Shown here in pieces: positions 18,431-27,448 of a stretch of 64,000 bases of DNA (positions within the stretch are counted from its first letter, which is position 1; the number at the start of each line of letters is the position of its first letter). A program made the position numbers and the translations under genes. The DNA is taken from assembly GCF_900243075.1 (NCBI RefSeq), contig NZ_OEZH01000015.1, positions 1-64,000 of the forward strand, given 5' to 3'. A model generated the notes under the pieces. That model was not told the DNA's origin, ran no database searches, and saw nothing but the letters and a program-made list of their open reading frames with translations. Source of the stretch: Clostridioides difficile (GTDB taxonomy: Bacteria; Bacillota; Clostridia; Peptostreptococcales; Peptostreptococcaceae).

Positions 18431-18498
18431 TTATATTATAACAGATTATTGAGTTAAAGTTAGATATTATCAGAAAATTAAATACAAATAAGTATCTA

Positions 18499-18546
18499 TA
18501 AGGCTATATTAAAATATTATTAATTTTTTATTTTAATATAGCCTTA
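18499..18546 (+). terminator. Terminator after the permease operon
   Basis: The 17-bp stem (18499-18515 with 18530-18546, TAAGGCTATATTAAAAT and its complement) has an AT-rich loop. The T-run afterwards is weak (TATTGTTATT), so termination strength is uncertain. Confidence 0.65.
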
Positions 18547-18635
18547 TATTGTTATTAATACGTGAAAAATATTGTAACAGCAGAAGAACAATAGTATTAT
18601 GTTTATAGATAACATACTTATTAGGAGGTAAATTT

Positions 18636-18806
18636 ATGCCAACAATAACATTAAAAAATGGTGTAGACGTACTTATTAGAGAAGGAGAAAAAGAAGATGC
18701 TCAAAGTATTATAGATTTTTATAATGAAGTGGGTGGAGAAACTCATTTTCTATCATTTGGGAAGGATGAATATTTAATAGGAATGTCACTTTTATTGGGA
18801 ATATAA
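18636..18806 (+). pseudogene. Truncated GNAT acetyltransferase (N-terminal 56 residues)
   Basis: An ATG after TTAGGAGGT opens a 56-residue frame (MPTITLKNGVDVLIREGEKE at the start) that ends at TAA 18804-18806. The sequence reads like the first two elements of a GNAT acetyltransferase (LIREGEKEDAQSIIDFYNEVGGE), whose usual length is 150-180. The acetyl-CoA-binding motif A is absent, and the next gene begins 88 bases later. A deletion that removed the 3' part is the simplest reading; a functional short protein is less likely. Confidence 0.65.
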
Positions 18807-18823
18807 TTAGTGTACATTTTATC

Positions 18824-18853
18824 TCGAAAAAAGTATATTAAGTATGGTATAAT
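18824..18853 (+). promoter_or_regulatory. Candidate fbp promoter
   Basis: A perfect TATAAT at 18848-18853, with TCGAAA at 18824-18829 as a poor -35 at 18-bp spacing. It would start transcription about 35 bases before the fbp ATG. Confidence 0.5.
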
Positions 18854-18894
18854 TAAAAAAGAATATAACTTAATATAATTTTGGAGGACGAATT

Positions 18895-20880
18895 ATGAAA
18901 AATCTGTGTAAAATATCAGATGATTATTTAAACAGCAAACTTAAGTATTTAAAGTTATTATCAAAACAATATCCAAGTATATCAAAAGCAAGTACAGAAA
19001 TAATAAATTTAGAGGCTATATTAAATCTTCCAAAGGGGACAGAGCATTTTATAACAGATGTACATGGTGAATATGAACCATTTGTACATGTATTAAAAAA
19101 TGGTTCTGGTGTAATAAAGAGAAAAATAGAAGAATTATTTTCAAACACAATAAGAGATAGCGAAAAAAAGATGTTAGCAACTCTTGTATATTATCCTGAA
19201 CAAAAGTTAGATTTAATAATTAAGCAAGAGGAAAATATAGATGATTTTTATAGAATAAATATTTATAGACTTATAGAACTGTGCAAGTATGCTTCTAGCA
19301 AGTATACTAGGTCTAAAGTTAGAAAACTTTTACCAGAAAATTTTAAATACATAATAGAAGAACTTTTACATGAGCATGTTAAAAGTGAACATAAAGAAGA
19401 GTACTATAAAAGTATAGTTGAAACAATAGTTGATATAGGAATAGCTAAAGAGTTTATAATTGCTATTTCTACAGTGATACAAAAATTAGTTGTTGATAGA
19501 CTACATGTAATAGGAGATATTTATGATAGAGGTCCAAGACCAGATATAATTGTGGATAAGCTTATTGAACATCATTGTGTAGATATTCAATGGGGAAATC
19601 ATGACATATTATGGATGGGTGCGGCAGCAGGTGAAAAAACTTGTATAGCAAATGCACTTAGGATATCAGCTAGATATGCGAATTTAGATATTGTAGAAGA
19701 CATATATGGAATAAACTTATTGCCTTTAGCCACTTTTGCTATAGAGATGTATAAAGATGACCCTTGTAAAGAATTTATTCCAAAGATTAATGACCAAAGT
19801 GTGACAACAACAGAAAAGTCTTTAATGGCGAAAATGCACAAAGCAATAAGTATAATTCAATTTAAGCTTGAAGGTGAAGTTATAAGACGAAGACCCGAGT
19901 TTGAGATGGAACATAGACTTTTACTTAATATGATAAACTATGATGAAGGCACAATTACTCTAAAAGGAAAAACATATAAACTAAAAGACACTTATTTGCC
20001 TACAATAGACAAAAAAGACCCGTATAAATTAACAATGGAAGAAAAAAACGTTATTGATAAATTAGTGTCTTCATTTAGAGGCAGTGAAAAATTACAAAAA
20101 CATGTTTCATTTTTATTTTCTAAAGGAAGTATATATTTAAAGGCAAACTCAAATTTACTGATTCATGGATGTGTACCATTAAATGAAGATGGAAGTTTTA
20201 TGTCTATGAATATAATGGGAAAAGAGTATAAAGGTAAGGCTCTTATGGACAAAATGGAATCTCTAGCAAGAGAAGGATTTTTCTTCAAAGATAAAGCAGA
20301 AGAAAAACTATATGGTATGGATATTATGTGGTATTTGTGGACTGGAAAGTGTTCATCATTATTTGGTAAAGATGATATGACCACATTTGAAAGATATTTT
20401 ATAGCAGAAAAAGAGACTCATAAAGAAAATAAGAACCCATATTTTAAACTTAGAGAAAATGAGATGGCTTGTGAAAAAATATTTGAAGAATTTGATTTAG
20501 AACTTGATGAATCACATATAATAAATGGGCATGTTCCTGTGGAAAGTAAAAATGGAGAGAGTCCAATAAAAGCTAATGGTAAAATTCTTGTTATAGATGG
20601 TGGTTTTTCTAGAGCTTACCAAAAAACTACTGGTATAGCTGGATATACTTTAATATATAATTCTAGAACTCTGCAATTAGTATCACATGAACCATTTAAT
20701 TCTGCTGAAGAAGCTATTGCAAATGAAAGCGATATTTTATCGACAACTGTTGTAGTAGAGCATAAGGCAAAGAGAAAAATGGTGAGAGATACTGATGAAG
20801 GAGTAAAAATACAAGAAGAAATAGAAGACTTAAAATTACTTTTAATGGCTTATAAAAAGGGGCTAATAAAAGAAATGTAG
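18895..20880 (+). CDS. fbp: Fructose-1,6-bisphosphatase, class III
   Basis: The 661-residue protein is a class III FBPase, the Bacillota gluconeogenic enzyme unrelated to the class I/II folds. It carries metallophosphatase motifs [25 protein letters not shown] and the C-terminal INGHVPV. It hydrolyses fructose 1,6-bisphosphate to fructose 6-phosphate. Length matches family members (about 640-670). TTGGAGGA precedes the ATG. Monocistronic, with its own promoter and terminator. Secure. Confidence 0.95.
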   Translation: MKNLCKISDDYLNSKLKYLKLLSKQYPSISKASTEIINLEAILNLPKGTEHFITDVHGEYEPFVHVLKNGSGVIKRKIEELFSNTIRDSEKKMLATLVYYPEQKLDLIIKQEENIDDFYRINIYRLIELCKYASSKYTRSKVRKLLPENFKYIIEELLHEHVKSEHKEEYYKSIVETIVDIGIAKEFIIAISTVIQKLVVDRLHVIGDIYDRGPRPDIIVDKLIEHHCVDIQWGNHDILWMGAAAGEKTCIANALRISARYANLDIVEDIYGINLLPLATFAIEMYKDDPCKEFIPKINDQSVTTTEKSLMAKMHKAISIIQFKLEGEVIRRRPEFEMEHRLLLNMINYDEGTITLKGKTYKLKDTYLPTIDKKDPYKLTMEEKNVIDKLVSSFRGSEKLQKHVSFLFSKGSIYLKANSNLLIHGCVPLNEDGSFMSMNIMGKEYKGKALMDKMESLAREGFFFKDKAEEKLYGMDIMWYLWTGKCSSLFGKDDMTTFERYFIAEKETHKENKNPYFKLRENEMACEKIFEEFDLELDESHIINGHVPVESKNGESPIKANGKILVIDGGFSRAYQKTTGIAGYTLIYNSRTLQLVSHEPFNSAEEAIANESDILSTTVVVEHKAKRKMVRDTDEGVKIQEEIEDLKLLLMAYKKGLIKEM

Positions 20881-20920
20881 ATATTATAAAGATTAATAAT
20901 ATTAGTAGAGTCTACTCACT

Positions 20921-20954
20921 AAGTGAATCCTAAATAAAAGGGTTCACTTTTTTT
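20921..20954 (+). terminator. Terminator after fbp
   Basis: AAGTGAATCC (20921-20930) pairs with GGGTTCACTT (20940-20949) including one G-U, followed by a run of seven Ts. Confidence 0.92.
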
Positions 20955-20994
20955 ATTGATAAACATTATTAAAAAAAATATATATGTTTTGGTA

Positions 20995-21021
20995 ATATTC
21001 CTTGTCCTTTATAAATAGAAT
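20995..21021 (+). promoter_or_regulatory. Candidate sigma-E promoter of spoIIIA
   Basis: ATATT (20995-20999), 14 bases, then AATAGAAT (21014-21021), compared with the sigma-E pattern ATATT-N14-CATACAAT (six of eight at -10). The start would be near 21028. spoIIIA operons are sigma-E controlled in Bacillus and C. difficile, which supports the match. Confidence 0.6.
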
Positions 21022-21046
21022 TATATAAACAAAGGAGGAGGACAAG
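21001..21046 (+). promoter_or_regulatory. Inverted repeat around the spoIIIAA ribosome site
   Basis: CTTGTCCT (21001-21008) pairs with AGGACAAG (21039-21046). The main Shine-Dalgarno AAGGAGG lies just before the 3' arm, and the ATG at 21049 follows two bases after it. A transcript from the promoter at 20995-21021 would begin inside the loop and lack the 5' arm; a read-through transcript would carry both. Confidence 0.55.
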
Positions 21047-21048
21047 AA

Positions 21049-22017
21049 ATGAATAAACTTTCTGATGAAATAATAAACTCTCTTTCTACAACTATAAGAG
21101 AAAAGGTAGAAAAAATCTCAAACAATAATCTAAATATAGAAGAAATTAGGTTACGTTCACAAAAACCATTGATACTGAATGCAAACTCTAAAGATTATTT
21201 TTACAATCAGAAAACTATGACACTTGATTTAAATCAACAAAACTCATATGTAGTTACAAGAGAAGATGTAGAGCAAACTTTTCAAATAATATGTAAATAT
21301 TCAATACATTCATTTATGGACGATATAAAAAAAGGATTTATAACTTTGAGAGGAGGTCATAGAGTAGGATTAGTTGGAAAAGTAATAGTGGAAGATGGAC
21401 AAGTCAAAAACATAAAGCATATATCATCTTTAAATATAAGAGTATCAAGAGAAATTATTGGATGCTCGGATAAGATTTTAAGTCATATCATAAAAGGAAA
21501 AAATCAGATTAATAATACTTTGATAATATCACCACCTCAATGTGGAAAAACAACTTTAATAAGAGATATAGTAAGGAATTTAAGTAATGGTAATGAGTAT
21601 TATGGATTTAAAGGTTTAAAAGTAGCTTTAGTAGATGAGCGTAATGAGATAGCAGGTGCGTATTTAGGTGTTCCACAAATGGATGTTGGAATAAGGACTG
21701 ATATAATAGAAACTTGCCCAAAAGACTTGGGTATTACAATGCTTTTAAGGTCTATGTCACCAAATGTTATTGTGACAGATGAGATTGGAAGCGAAAAAGA
21801 AATAAAGGCATTATACACAGCATTAAATGGAGGTATAGGATTAATAACTACTGTACATGGAGATTCAATAGATGATATACAAAATAGAAAAGAATTAAAC
21901 AGGCTGCTAGATAAAGAATTATTTAAAAAAGTTATAATTCTTTCTGCAAAAAGAGGAGCAGGAACGATTGAAAAAATTTACGATTTAGAAGAAAAGAGAT
22001 GGTATTTTGCAAATTAA
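21049..22017 (+). CDS. spoIIIAA: Stage III sporulation protein AA (secretion-type ATPase)
   Basis: The 322-residue protein is SpoIIIAA, a type II/IV-secretion-like ATPase of the mother cell that powers the SpoIIIA-SpoIIQ channel connecting mother cell and forespore. The Walker A is CGKTTLIRD (after SPPQ) near residue 166; Walker B-like IVTDEIG near 244. It starts an eight-gene operon in the same order as Bacillus. The ATG at 21049 follows AAAGGAGGAGG. Its end overlaps spoIIIAB by 11 bases. Secure. Confidence 0.96.
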   Translation: MNKLSDEIINSLSTTIREKVEKISNNNLNIEEIRLRSQKPLILNANSKDYFYNQKTMTLDLNQQNSYVVTREDVEQTFQIICKYSIHSFMDDIKKGFITLRGGHRVGLVGKVIVEDGQVKNIKHISSLNIRVSREIIGCSDKILSHIIKGKNQINNTLIISPPQCGKTTLIRDIVRNLSNGNEYYGFKGLKVALVDERNEIAGAYLGVPQMDVGIRTDIIETCPKDLGITMLLRSMSPNVIVTDEIGSEKEIKALYTALNGGIGLITTVHGDSIDDIQNRKELNRLLDKELFKKVIILSAKRGAGTIEKIYDLEEKRWYFAN

Positions 22018-22528
22018 AATAATTATTATAGCTCTTTTAATAGGAAGTAGTTATTTGATAGGTGAGCATATATACAAAACTTATACTCGTAGACATAAAC
22101 AATTGAATGATTTAATAAGAGTTCTAGAAATTTTAAGGATGGATTTATCTTTCGGGCTTTATACATTAGAAGAAATTTTTAATAGAATAGGTGGAAATAA
22201 AGAGTTTTGTTTTTGGAAGTTCTTCTATCAAATATCAGAAGAACTTCACAATGAACAAAGTAAAACTTTGGAAATGATAATATCAGAAAATATTGATGTC
22301 CTAAATAAAGAAACTTATCTAGGTAATAAAGAAATCGAGGAGTTGAAAAATCTAATCTTTACTTTAGGGAAAAGTGATGTAGAGTCACAACAAAGAATGA
22401 TAGATTTATCTATAGAAAATTTGAAAAAACAAACCTATGAGACAAAGGAAGATATAAACAAAAAGGGCATATTATATAAAAAACTAGTGACATTTATAGG
22501 CATAGGTATATGTATTATATTGATTTAG
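22007..22528 (+). CDS. spoIIIAB: Stage III sporulation protein AB
   Basis: The 173-residue protein resembles SpoIIIAB and GspF-like platform proteins. One transmembrane segment lies at each end (residues about 4-20 and about 155-173), with a helical middle. It starts at the TTG at 22007, inside the end of spoIIIAA, which fits translational coupling; no later start keeps the N-terminal membrane segment. Part of the SpoIIIA channel base. Good confidence from order and topology. Confidence 0.92.
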   Translation: MQIKIIIIALLIGSSYLIGEHIYKTYTRRHKQLNDLIRVLEILRMDLSFGLYTLEEIFNRIGGNKEFCFWKFFYQISEELHNEQSKTLEMIISENIDVLNKETYLGNKEIEELKNLIFTLGKSDVESQQRMIDLSIENLKKQTYETKEDINKKGILYKKLVTFIGIGICIILI

Positions 22529-22544
22529 TATGGGGAGGTTTATT

Positions 22545-22742
22545 ATGGAAATATCATTGATATTAAAGGTTGCAGGTGTCGGTATTCTAATATCAGTATT
22601 GAATATGATATTGGAAAAAACAGATAGAAAAGATTGGGCAGGTCTTACTACGTTAGCAGGTGTAATAATTGTATTGGGTATGGTGATAACAGAAATAAGT
22701 GATTTGTTTAATACTGTAAGAACAATGTTTCAACTTTACTAA
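22545..22742 (+). CDS. spoIIIAC: Stage III sporulation protein AC
   Basis: The 65-residue protein has two membrane helices (residues about 5-24 and 35-55), as expected for SpoIIIAC. The ATG at 22545 lies after GGGGAGG; a frame start at 22530 would place that site inside the gene. SpoIIIAC is a membrane subunit of the feeding-tube complex. Confidence 0.94.
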   Translation: MEISLILKVAGVGILISVLNMILEKTDRKDWAGLTTLAGVIIVLGMVITEISDLFNTVRTMFQLY

Positions 22743-22757
22743 AGAGGAGGGAGTAAT

Positions 22758-23144
22758 TTGGAAATAATGCAATTAATAGGAATTGCAATCATTTCAACTA
22801 CACTCTGTTTAGTAATTAAAAAAGATAGACCAGAGATAGCAAATTTCATAGCAATAATAACTGGAGTAATAATATTATTATCGGTTATGTTTAAGTTGAA
22901 TTTTATAGTAGATAGTATACAAGACTTAGCTAACAAGGCTAATATCCCAACTATGTATATATCATTAATAATAAAATTAATTGGGATAGCATACTTAATG
23001 GAATTTGCTATACAACTTTGTAAAGATTGTGGGGAAGGAAACATTGCTTCAAAACTAGAGTTTGGAGGTAAAATAATAGTTATGTCAATGTCTTTCCCTA
23101 TACTTTTATCCATTGTAGAAATGGTCGTGAACATAATTCCATAG
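22758..23144 (+). CDS. spoIIIAD: Stage III sporulation protein AD
   Basis: The 128-residue protein has three to four membrane helices and aligns with SpoIIIAD (KDRPEIANFIAIITG, then FAIQLCKDCGEGNIASKLE by key residues). It uses a TTG start at 22758, six bases after AGAGGAGGG. It works with AC and AE in the membrane part of the channel. Confidence 0.93.
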   Translation: MEIMQLIGIAIISTTLCLVIKKDRPEIANFIAIITGVIILLSVMFKLNFIVDSIQDLANKANIPTMYISLIIKLIGIAYLMEFAIQLCKDCGEGNIASKLEFGGKIIVMSMSFPILLSIVEMVVNIIP

Positions 23145-23228
23145 TTGTGTATATTGAAATAACTATAGGTATATTAGAGTGCTTTTGTTGTATTGAGGTT
23201 TATAGAGTGAAGAGAGGCATGGTTGCTT

Positions 23229-24434
23229 ATGAAAAAAAGATTTTTACCAATGATTATAGGTTTTTTATTTACTTTCTTTTTTATAAATATCTTTGCTATT
23301 ATGATATTTGCTAATGAAGTACCAAGTAGTGAAGATAAAGAATATGGTGAAACAAAAAATAGTATAGATAAGTATATAGATGGTCAGTTAGACAAGCTTG
23401 ATATAAATGAAATTCAAGATTATATAAATAAAGAAATAGTTATTAATGATGTTAATTTAAAATCATTTGTAAAAGATTTAATTAGTGGGGAAAAAAATAT
23501 CTTAGATTTATTCAATAAAGATGGATTGAAGATATTGATGTTTGATGAATTTAAAGCGAGCTTAAAGGTAGTAGCAGTGATTTTGGTATTGGCTCTATTA
23601 TCATCCATTTTAAAGAGTCTAGAAAACTCTTTTTCATCAGGTGCAGTAAGTCAAATAGCAACATATATAATATTTATTACAATGGTATCACTTACACTTG
23701 TTGGGTTCAAAGATGTATTACAGATTTGCTATGATGCAATAGACCATACTGTAGGTCTTATGCAAGTTATAATGCCAATATTAATAACATTTTTACTTTT
23801 AATTGGATTCCCAATAACATCTACAACTTTGAATCCTATCTTTATAGGAGGAGTAACATTTATAAATGTATTTTTTAAAAATTTCCTATTTGTATCCATT
23901 ACTGTTGCATTTGGAATTTTAATAATAAACAATTTATCAAAAAATATAAGGTTAAAGAGATTTTTCTCCTTTGTGAAACAAATCAATTATGTTTCTATTG
24001 GAGCAATGTTTACTGTTTATTTAGGTCTTGTATCTATACAAGGATTGTATGTAACTAGTTTTGATAAATTCAGTGTAAAGACTGCTAAATTTGCTATAGG
24101 TAATTTTATTCCTGTTGTTGGCGGGTTTGTATCTGATTCAGTGGATATTTTATTATCTTCATCTCAGCTTATAAAAAATATATTTGGAGGAATAGGACTT
24201 ATCTTACTTGTTGGAATTTGTTTACTTCCAGTGATAAAAATTTTATCAGTAATAGTAGTATACAAATTAGCAGCAATAATTGTAGAACCTGTTGGAGAAG
24301 ATGGAATATCTAATTTTTTAAATGAAGTTGCAAATTTAATGATAATAATGCTAGCATCGGTAATTGCTATAACAGTAATGTTCTTTGTGACTGTAGCTAT
24401 CTTGACATCGATAAGTGTCGTAAGTCAAGGATAA
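23229..24434 (+). CDS. spoIIIAE: Stage III sporulation protein AE
   Basis: The 401-residue polytopic membrane protein has an N-terminal signal-anchor (KKRFLPMIIGFLFTFFF) and about seven further membrane helices, as in SpoIIIAE. It is the largest membrane subunit of the SpoIIIA complex. The start is uncertain by two codons: the ATG at 23229 is 11 bases after GAGAGG, while a TTG at 23223 is five bases after. About 85 bases separate it from spoIIIAD. Confidence 0.93.
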   Translation: MKKRFLPMIIGFLFTFFFINIFAIMIFANEVPSSEDKEYGETKNSIDKYIDGQLDKLDINEIQDYINKEIVINDVNLKSFVKDLISGEKNILDLFNKDGLKILMFDEFKASLKVVAVILVLALLSSILKSLENSFSSGAVSQIATYIIFITMVSLTLVGFKDVLQICYDAIDHTVGLMQVIMPILITFLLLIGFPITSTTLNPIFIGGVTFINVFFKNFLFVSITVAFGILIINNLSKNIRLKRFFSFVKQINYVSIGAMFTVYLGLVSIQGLYVTSFDKFSVKTAKFAIGNFIPVVGGFVSDSVDILLSSSQLIKNIFGGIGLILLVGICLLPVIKILSVIVVYKLAAIIVEPVGEDGISNFLNEVANLMIIMLASVIAITVMFFVTVAILTSISVVSQG

Positions 24435-24494
24435 TTCATATATCAATAAAAAAGTGATTACGTTTAATCTAAATTTTTTAGAGAGGAGGATGCT

Positions 24495-25112
24495 ATGTTA
24501 GAGGGCATAAAGACATGGATAGTTAGTGTTTTGATAGGAGCGTTTATAGTAAATATAGTAGATATGATTTTACCAAGCTCTAAGATAAAGCCTTATGTTA
24601 ACCTAGTTTTAAACTTTATGTTTGTATTTATTGTAATAACTCCAGTAGTAGGGTTTTTTTCAAAAGATATGAGTTTAGAAGATAGAATCTTGAAATCTAT
24701 GGGTAACTATAACAAACAGTATGTAGATAGTACAAATGCTTTGGCGAAAGAGACTGGAAATAATAGTTTATCCAAGGGATATGAGGACGGTTTAAAAGAG
24801 GTGCTTAAGTTAAAGCTTGATGAATATGGTTATGATTTAGAAGATATAGAGCTCAATGGAGCAAACATAAACAATATAAAAATAAAAGAAAAAAATAATA
24901 CTACAAAAAGCAATAGCAATATTAATAAAGAAAATAAAAATAATAGTACTAAAGGGGATGGAGAAAACATAAACTCTAATGACAAAGAAAATTCTAAACA
25001 AGTCTTTAAAAAAGGTACAGAATATGGACTGAACCTAAATGAAGAAAAATTAAAAAATGACTTAATAAAGGTGCTAGATGTTTCTATAGAAGATATACAA
25101 ATTGATAAATAG
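24495..25112 (+). CDS. spoIIIAF: Stage III sporulation protein AF
   Basis: The 205-residue protein has two N-terminal membrane helices (about 7-25 and 33-52) and a soluble domain with a low-complexity Asn/Lys-rich stretch (about 130-165). The layout matches SpoIIIAF, whose soluble part resembles secretion ring-building modules. The Asn/Lys stretch is longer than I would expect. It is preceded by AGAGAGGAGG. Confidence 0.92.
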   Translation: MLEGIKTWIVSVLIGAFIVNIVDMILPSSKIKPYVNLVLNFMFVFIVITPVVGFFSKDMSLEDRILKSMGNYNKQYVDSTNALAKETGNNSLSKGYEDGLKEVLKLKLDEYGYDLEDIELNGANINNIKIKEKNNTTKSNSNINKENKNNSTKGDGENINSNDKENSKQVFKKGTEYGLNLNEEKLKNDLIKVLDVSIEDIQIDK

Positions 25113-25123
25113 GAGTTGGGATA

Positions 25124-25678
25124 ATGTTGAAAAACTTAAATGACAAAGATAAGAGAAAAGTGTATTCACTAATAACTATAGCTGGAATATGTGTGGTGTC
25201 ATTAGTCTTATTATCTTGTTTTCCTAGTAGCAAAAATGAAAAACAAGTTGGAAAAACAGATACTAACAAAACAACTGAAAAACAAGTTACTAAAGAACAA
25301 GAAAAAGATGATTTAGAATCAAAATTAACAGCAATACTATCTAAAATTGATGGAGCAGGGGATGTTGATGTAATGGTTACATTTGAATCAAGTGAAGAAA
25401 TACAACCTGCTTTTAATTCAAATAATACAACAGAAACAACAGAGGAAAAAGATGCACAAGGTGGAGAAAGAACAGTTACGACTTCTAGTGAAAATAAAAC
25501 AATGATAACTTCAAATTCAAGTGACCCTGTAGTTATAAAAACTACAGAGCCAAAGATAAAGGGAGTGATAGTAGTAGCAAGTGGAGCAAGTGACCCAAAT
25601 GTTAAAGAAACACTTTATAGTGCAGTACAAACATCATTACAAGTGGCTGGTCATCAAGTAGAAATATATTCTAAATAA
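25124..25678 (+). CDS. spoIIIAG: Stage III sporulation protein AG
   Basis: The 184-residue protein has one N-terminal membrane anchor (about 15-33), a charged linker and a C-terminal ring-building domain with KIKGVIVVASGA, typical of SpoIIIAG. In Bacillus, SpoIIIAG forms a large 30-subunit ring in the intermembrane space. It follows spoIIIAF after 11 bases. Confidence 0.94.
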   Translation: MLKNLNDKDKRKVYSLITIAGICVVSLVLLSCFPSSKNEKQVGKTDTNKTTEKQVTKEQEKDDLESKLTAILSKIDGAGDVDVMVTFESSEEIQPAFNSNNTTETTEEKDAQGGERTVTTSSENKTMITSNSSDPVVIKTTEPKIKGVIVVASGASDPNVKETLYSAVQTSLQVAGHQVEIYSK

Positions 25679-25704
25679 ATACATATAACCGGGGGGATAA
25701 ATGA

Positions 25705-26385
25705 ATGAAGTTTAATTATAAGGGAAGAGGATTTGTAATAATAACTTTAACTGCAATGCTAGTGGTAGTAGGAACAGTGAATTACCAATTGAGTAAGAAA
25801 TCTTTATTGGAAACATCAAAAGAGTTTAAGGCATATGAAGAAGCACAATTACAAAAAAATACTGATGATAGTAGCAAAACAGAGGATTCTAGTAACGTAA
25901 GTAAACAGGACGGAAGGGAAAGTGCTGATATTGACATAGTTGATAGCAAAGCCAGTAAAGTAAAGGAAAAGGCAACTGAAACAAGTAAAGAAATAAAAGC
26001 TCAATTATCATCTGAAAAAAATATGAAAAAGGCATCTTATATTTTAGATATGAAAATGAATAGAGAAAAACAAAGAAATGAATTAGTTCAAGATTTAAAT
26101 GAAATGATAAATAATCCATCTACAACAGAAGAATCTAGAAAAGAAGCTTCTAATATGAAATTAAATATAGTTAAAATTCAAGAAAAAGAACTTCAAATAG
26201 AAAATCTTTTGAGTACAAAAGGATATGAAGAAGCATTAGTTTATATAAGTGATAACAAAGTTAATGTCGTTGTAAATGAAGCTAAATTAGAAAAGAAAGA
26301 TGCAGCAAAAATATTTGATTTAGTTGCAGAGCAAGCTAATGTAAAGTATGAAAATATTAAACTTACAAATAATAATAATAAGTAA
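25705..26385 (+). CDS. spoIIIAH: Stage III sporulation protein AH
   Basis: The 226-residue protein has one membrane anchor (about 8-26), a charged helical linker and a C-terminal YscJ/FliF-like domain (from about 110). SpoIIIAH bridges the mother-cell side to SpoIIQ in the forespore membrane. The ATG at 25705 is preceded by CGGGGGGAT. A second ATG four bases earlier is out of frame. It ends the spoIIIA operon before a terminator. Confidence 0.94.
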   Translation: MKFNYKGRGFVIITLTAMLVVVGTVNYQLSKKSLLETSKEFKAYEEAQLQKNTDDSSKTEDSSNVSKQDGRESADIDIVDSKASKVKEKATETSKEIKAQLSSEKNMKKASYILDMKMNREKQRNELVQDLNEMINNPSTTEESRKEASNMKLNIVKIQEKELQIENLLSTKGYEEALVYISDNKVNVVVNEAKLEKKDAAKIFDLVAEQANVKYENIKLTNNNNK

Positions 26386-26391
26386 ATTATA

Positions 26392-26418
26392 AACCTCAGA
26401 ATTAACTGAGGTTATTTT
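26392..26418 (+). terminator. Terminator after spoIIIAH
   Basis: AACCTCAG (26392-26399) pairs with CTGAGGTT (26406-26413), followed by ATTTTCT. The T-run is modest. Confidence 0.75.
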
Positions 26419-26494
26419 CTTGCAAAGTAGACTTGTATTTGGTATTATTATACTTATAAAAATAGTTCCTTAAAATCAGGAGGTAAGTTTTAAT

Positions 26495-26857
26495 ATGGAA
26501 GATAATAAGTTTGGACAAGTAAAAATATCTAATGATGTAATAGCTACAATAGCGGGTCTAGCAGCATTAGAAGTTGAAGGCATAGAAACTACAGCAACAT
26601 TAACAGATAAGTTGTTAAAAAATAATGGAGTAAAGATACAAATAGAAGAAGAGGATGTTAATTTAGATGTAATGGTTACGATAAAGTATGGAATGTCAAT
26701 ACCAGATACAGCTTTTAAAGTTCAAGAAAATGTAAAAAATACTGTTGAGACAATGACAGGATTGAAGGTTTCTCAAGTAAATATACACATTCAAGGAATC
26801 AGCTTTAAGAAAGATAAAGTTGATAAGGAAGAAGCAAAAGCAGCTAAGAAAAATTAA
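26495..26857 (+). CDS. yqhY: Asp23/YqhY-family protein
   Basis: The 120-residue protein is of the Asp23/alkaline-shock family, closest in context to YqhY. The N-terminal GQVKISNDVIATIAGLAALE and central NIHIQGISF region are characteristic. In Bacillus yqhY lies with accBC between spoIIIAH and nusB and affects fatty-acid control; here the acc genes are missing from the gap but spoIIIAH and nusB still flank it. The C terminus is Lys/Glu-rich. Terminators stand on both sides, so it is probably its own unit. Confidence 0.88.
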   Translation: MEDNKFGQVKISNDVIATIAGLAALEVEGIETTATLTDKLLKNNGVKIQIEEEDVNLDVMVTIKYGMSIPDTAFKVQENVKNTVETMTGLKVSQVNIHIQGISFKKDKVDKEEAKAAKKN

Positions 26858-26861
26858 TATT

Positions 26862-26890
26862 AACCCTCTGAAAAATCAGAGGGTTTTTTG
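26862..26890 (+). terminator. Terminator after yqhY
   Basis: AACCCTCTGA (26862-26871) pairs with TCAGAGGGTT (26876-26885) around a four-base loop, followed by a T-run. Confidence 0.95.
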
Positions 26891-26941
26891 ATGACAATTG
26901 ATTTTATATAGATAATTAAACTTAAAGGAGAATTGTAATTG

Positions 26942-27448
26942 ATGAAAAAAGATAGGGCACAAAAGAGTACAACAAGAGAATATATAATGAAACTTATATA
27001 TCAAATAAATATTAATAAAGAAGATTTTGAAGCTTTAGAGGATAAGGTAGATACTTTTCTAAAAGATAATTCAGAGCATATTATAAATAGATATGAAGAG
27101 CTTGCTCTTCAATATTCAAGTAACTCAAATTTAAAGTTAGAAGATACTAAGCTTGAATATGTTATAGACAGAAAATATATAAATTCAGTATGCAAAGCAC
27201 TAAAAGAAAATCATGATAAGATAGATGAATTAATAAACAAGCATGCTAAAAACTGGACAGTAGATAGAATGCCAAAGGTAGATGTGTCTATACTTAGATT
27301 ATCTGTGTGTGAAATACTTTATTTAGATACTCCTAATAAAGTATCAATAAATGAAGCTGTAGAACTTGCAAAGATATATTGTGATGATAAATCTCCTAAA
27401 TTTATAAATGGTATATTAGGAAGTGTTGTTGATGAAATTGGAAAATAA
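26942..27448 (+). CDS. nusB: Transcription antitermination factor NusB
   Basis: The 168-residue all-helical protein matches NusB: N-terminal [14 protein letters not shown] and C-terminal [14 protein letters not shown], then [15 protein letters not shown]. NusB with NusE (S10) supports antitermination of rRNA operons. The ATG at 26942 follows AAAGGAG by 11 bases, and a TTG immediately before it is 8 bases away; either could be used. The 3' end overlaps the next gene by 17 bases. Confidence 0.94.
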   Translation: MKKDRAQKSTTREYIMKLIYQININKEDFEALEDKVDTFLKDNSEHIINRYEELALQYSSNSNLKLEDTKLEYVIDRKYINSVCKALKENHDKIDELINKHAKNWTVDRMPKVDVSILRLSVCEILYLDTPNKVSINEAVELAKIYCDDKSPKFINGILGSVVDEIGK

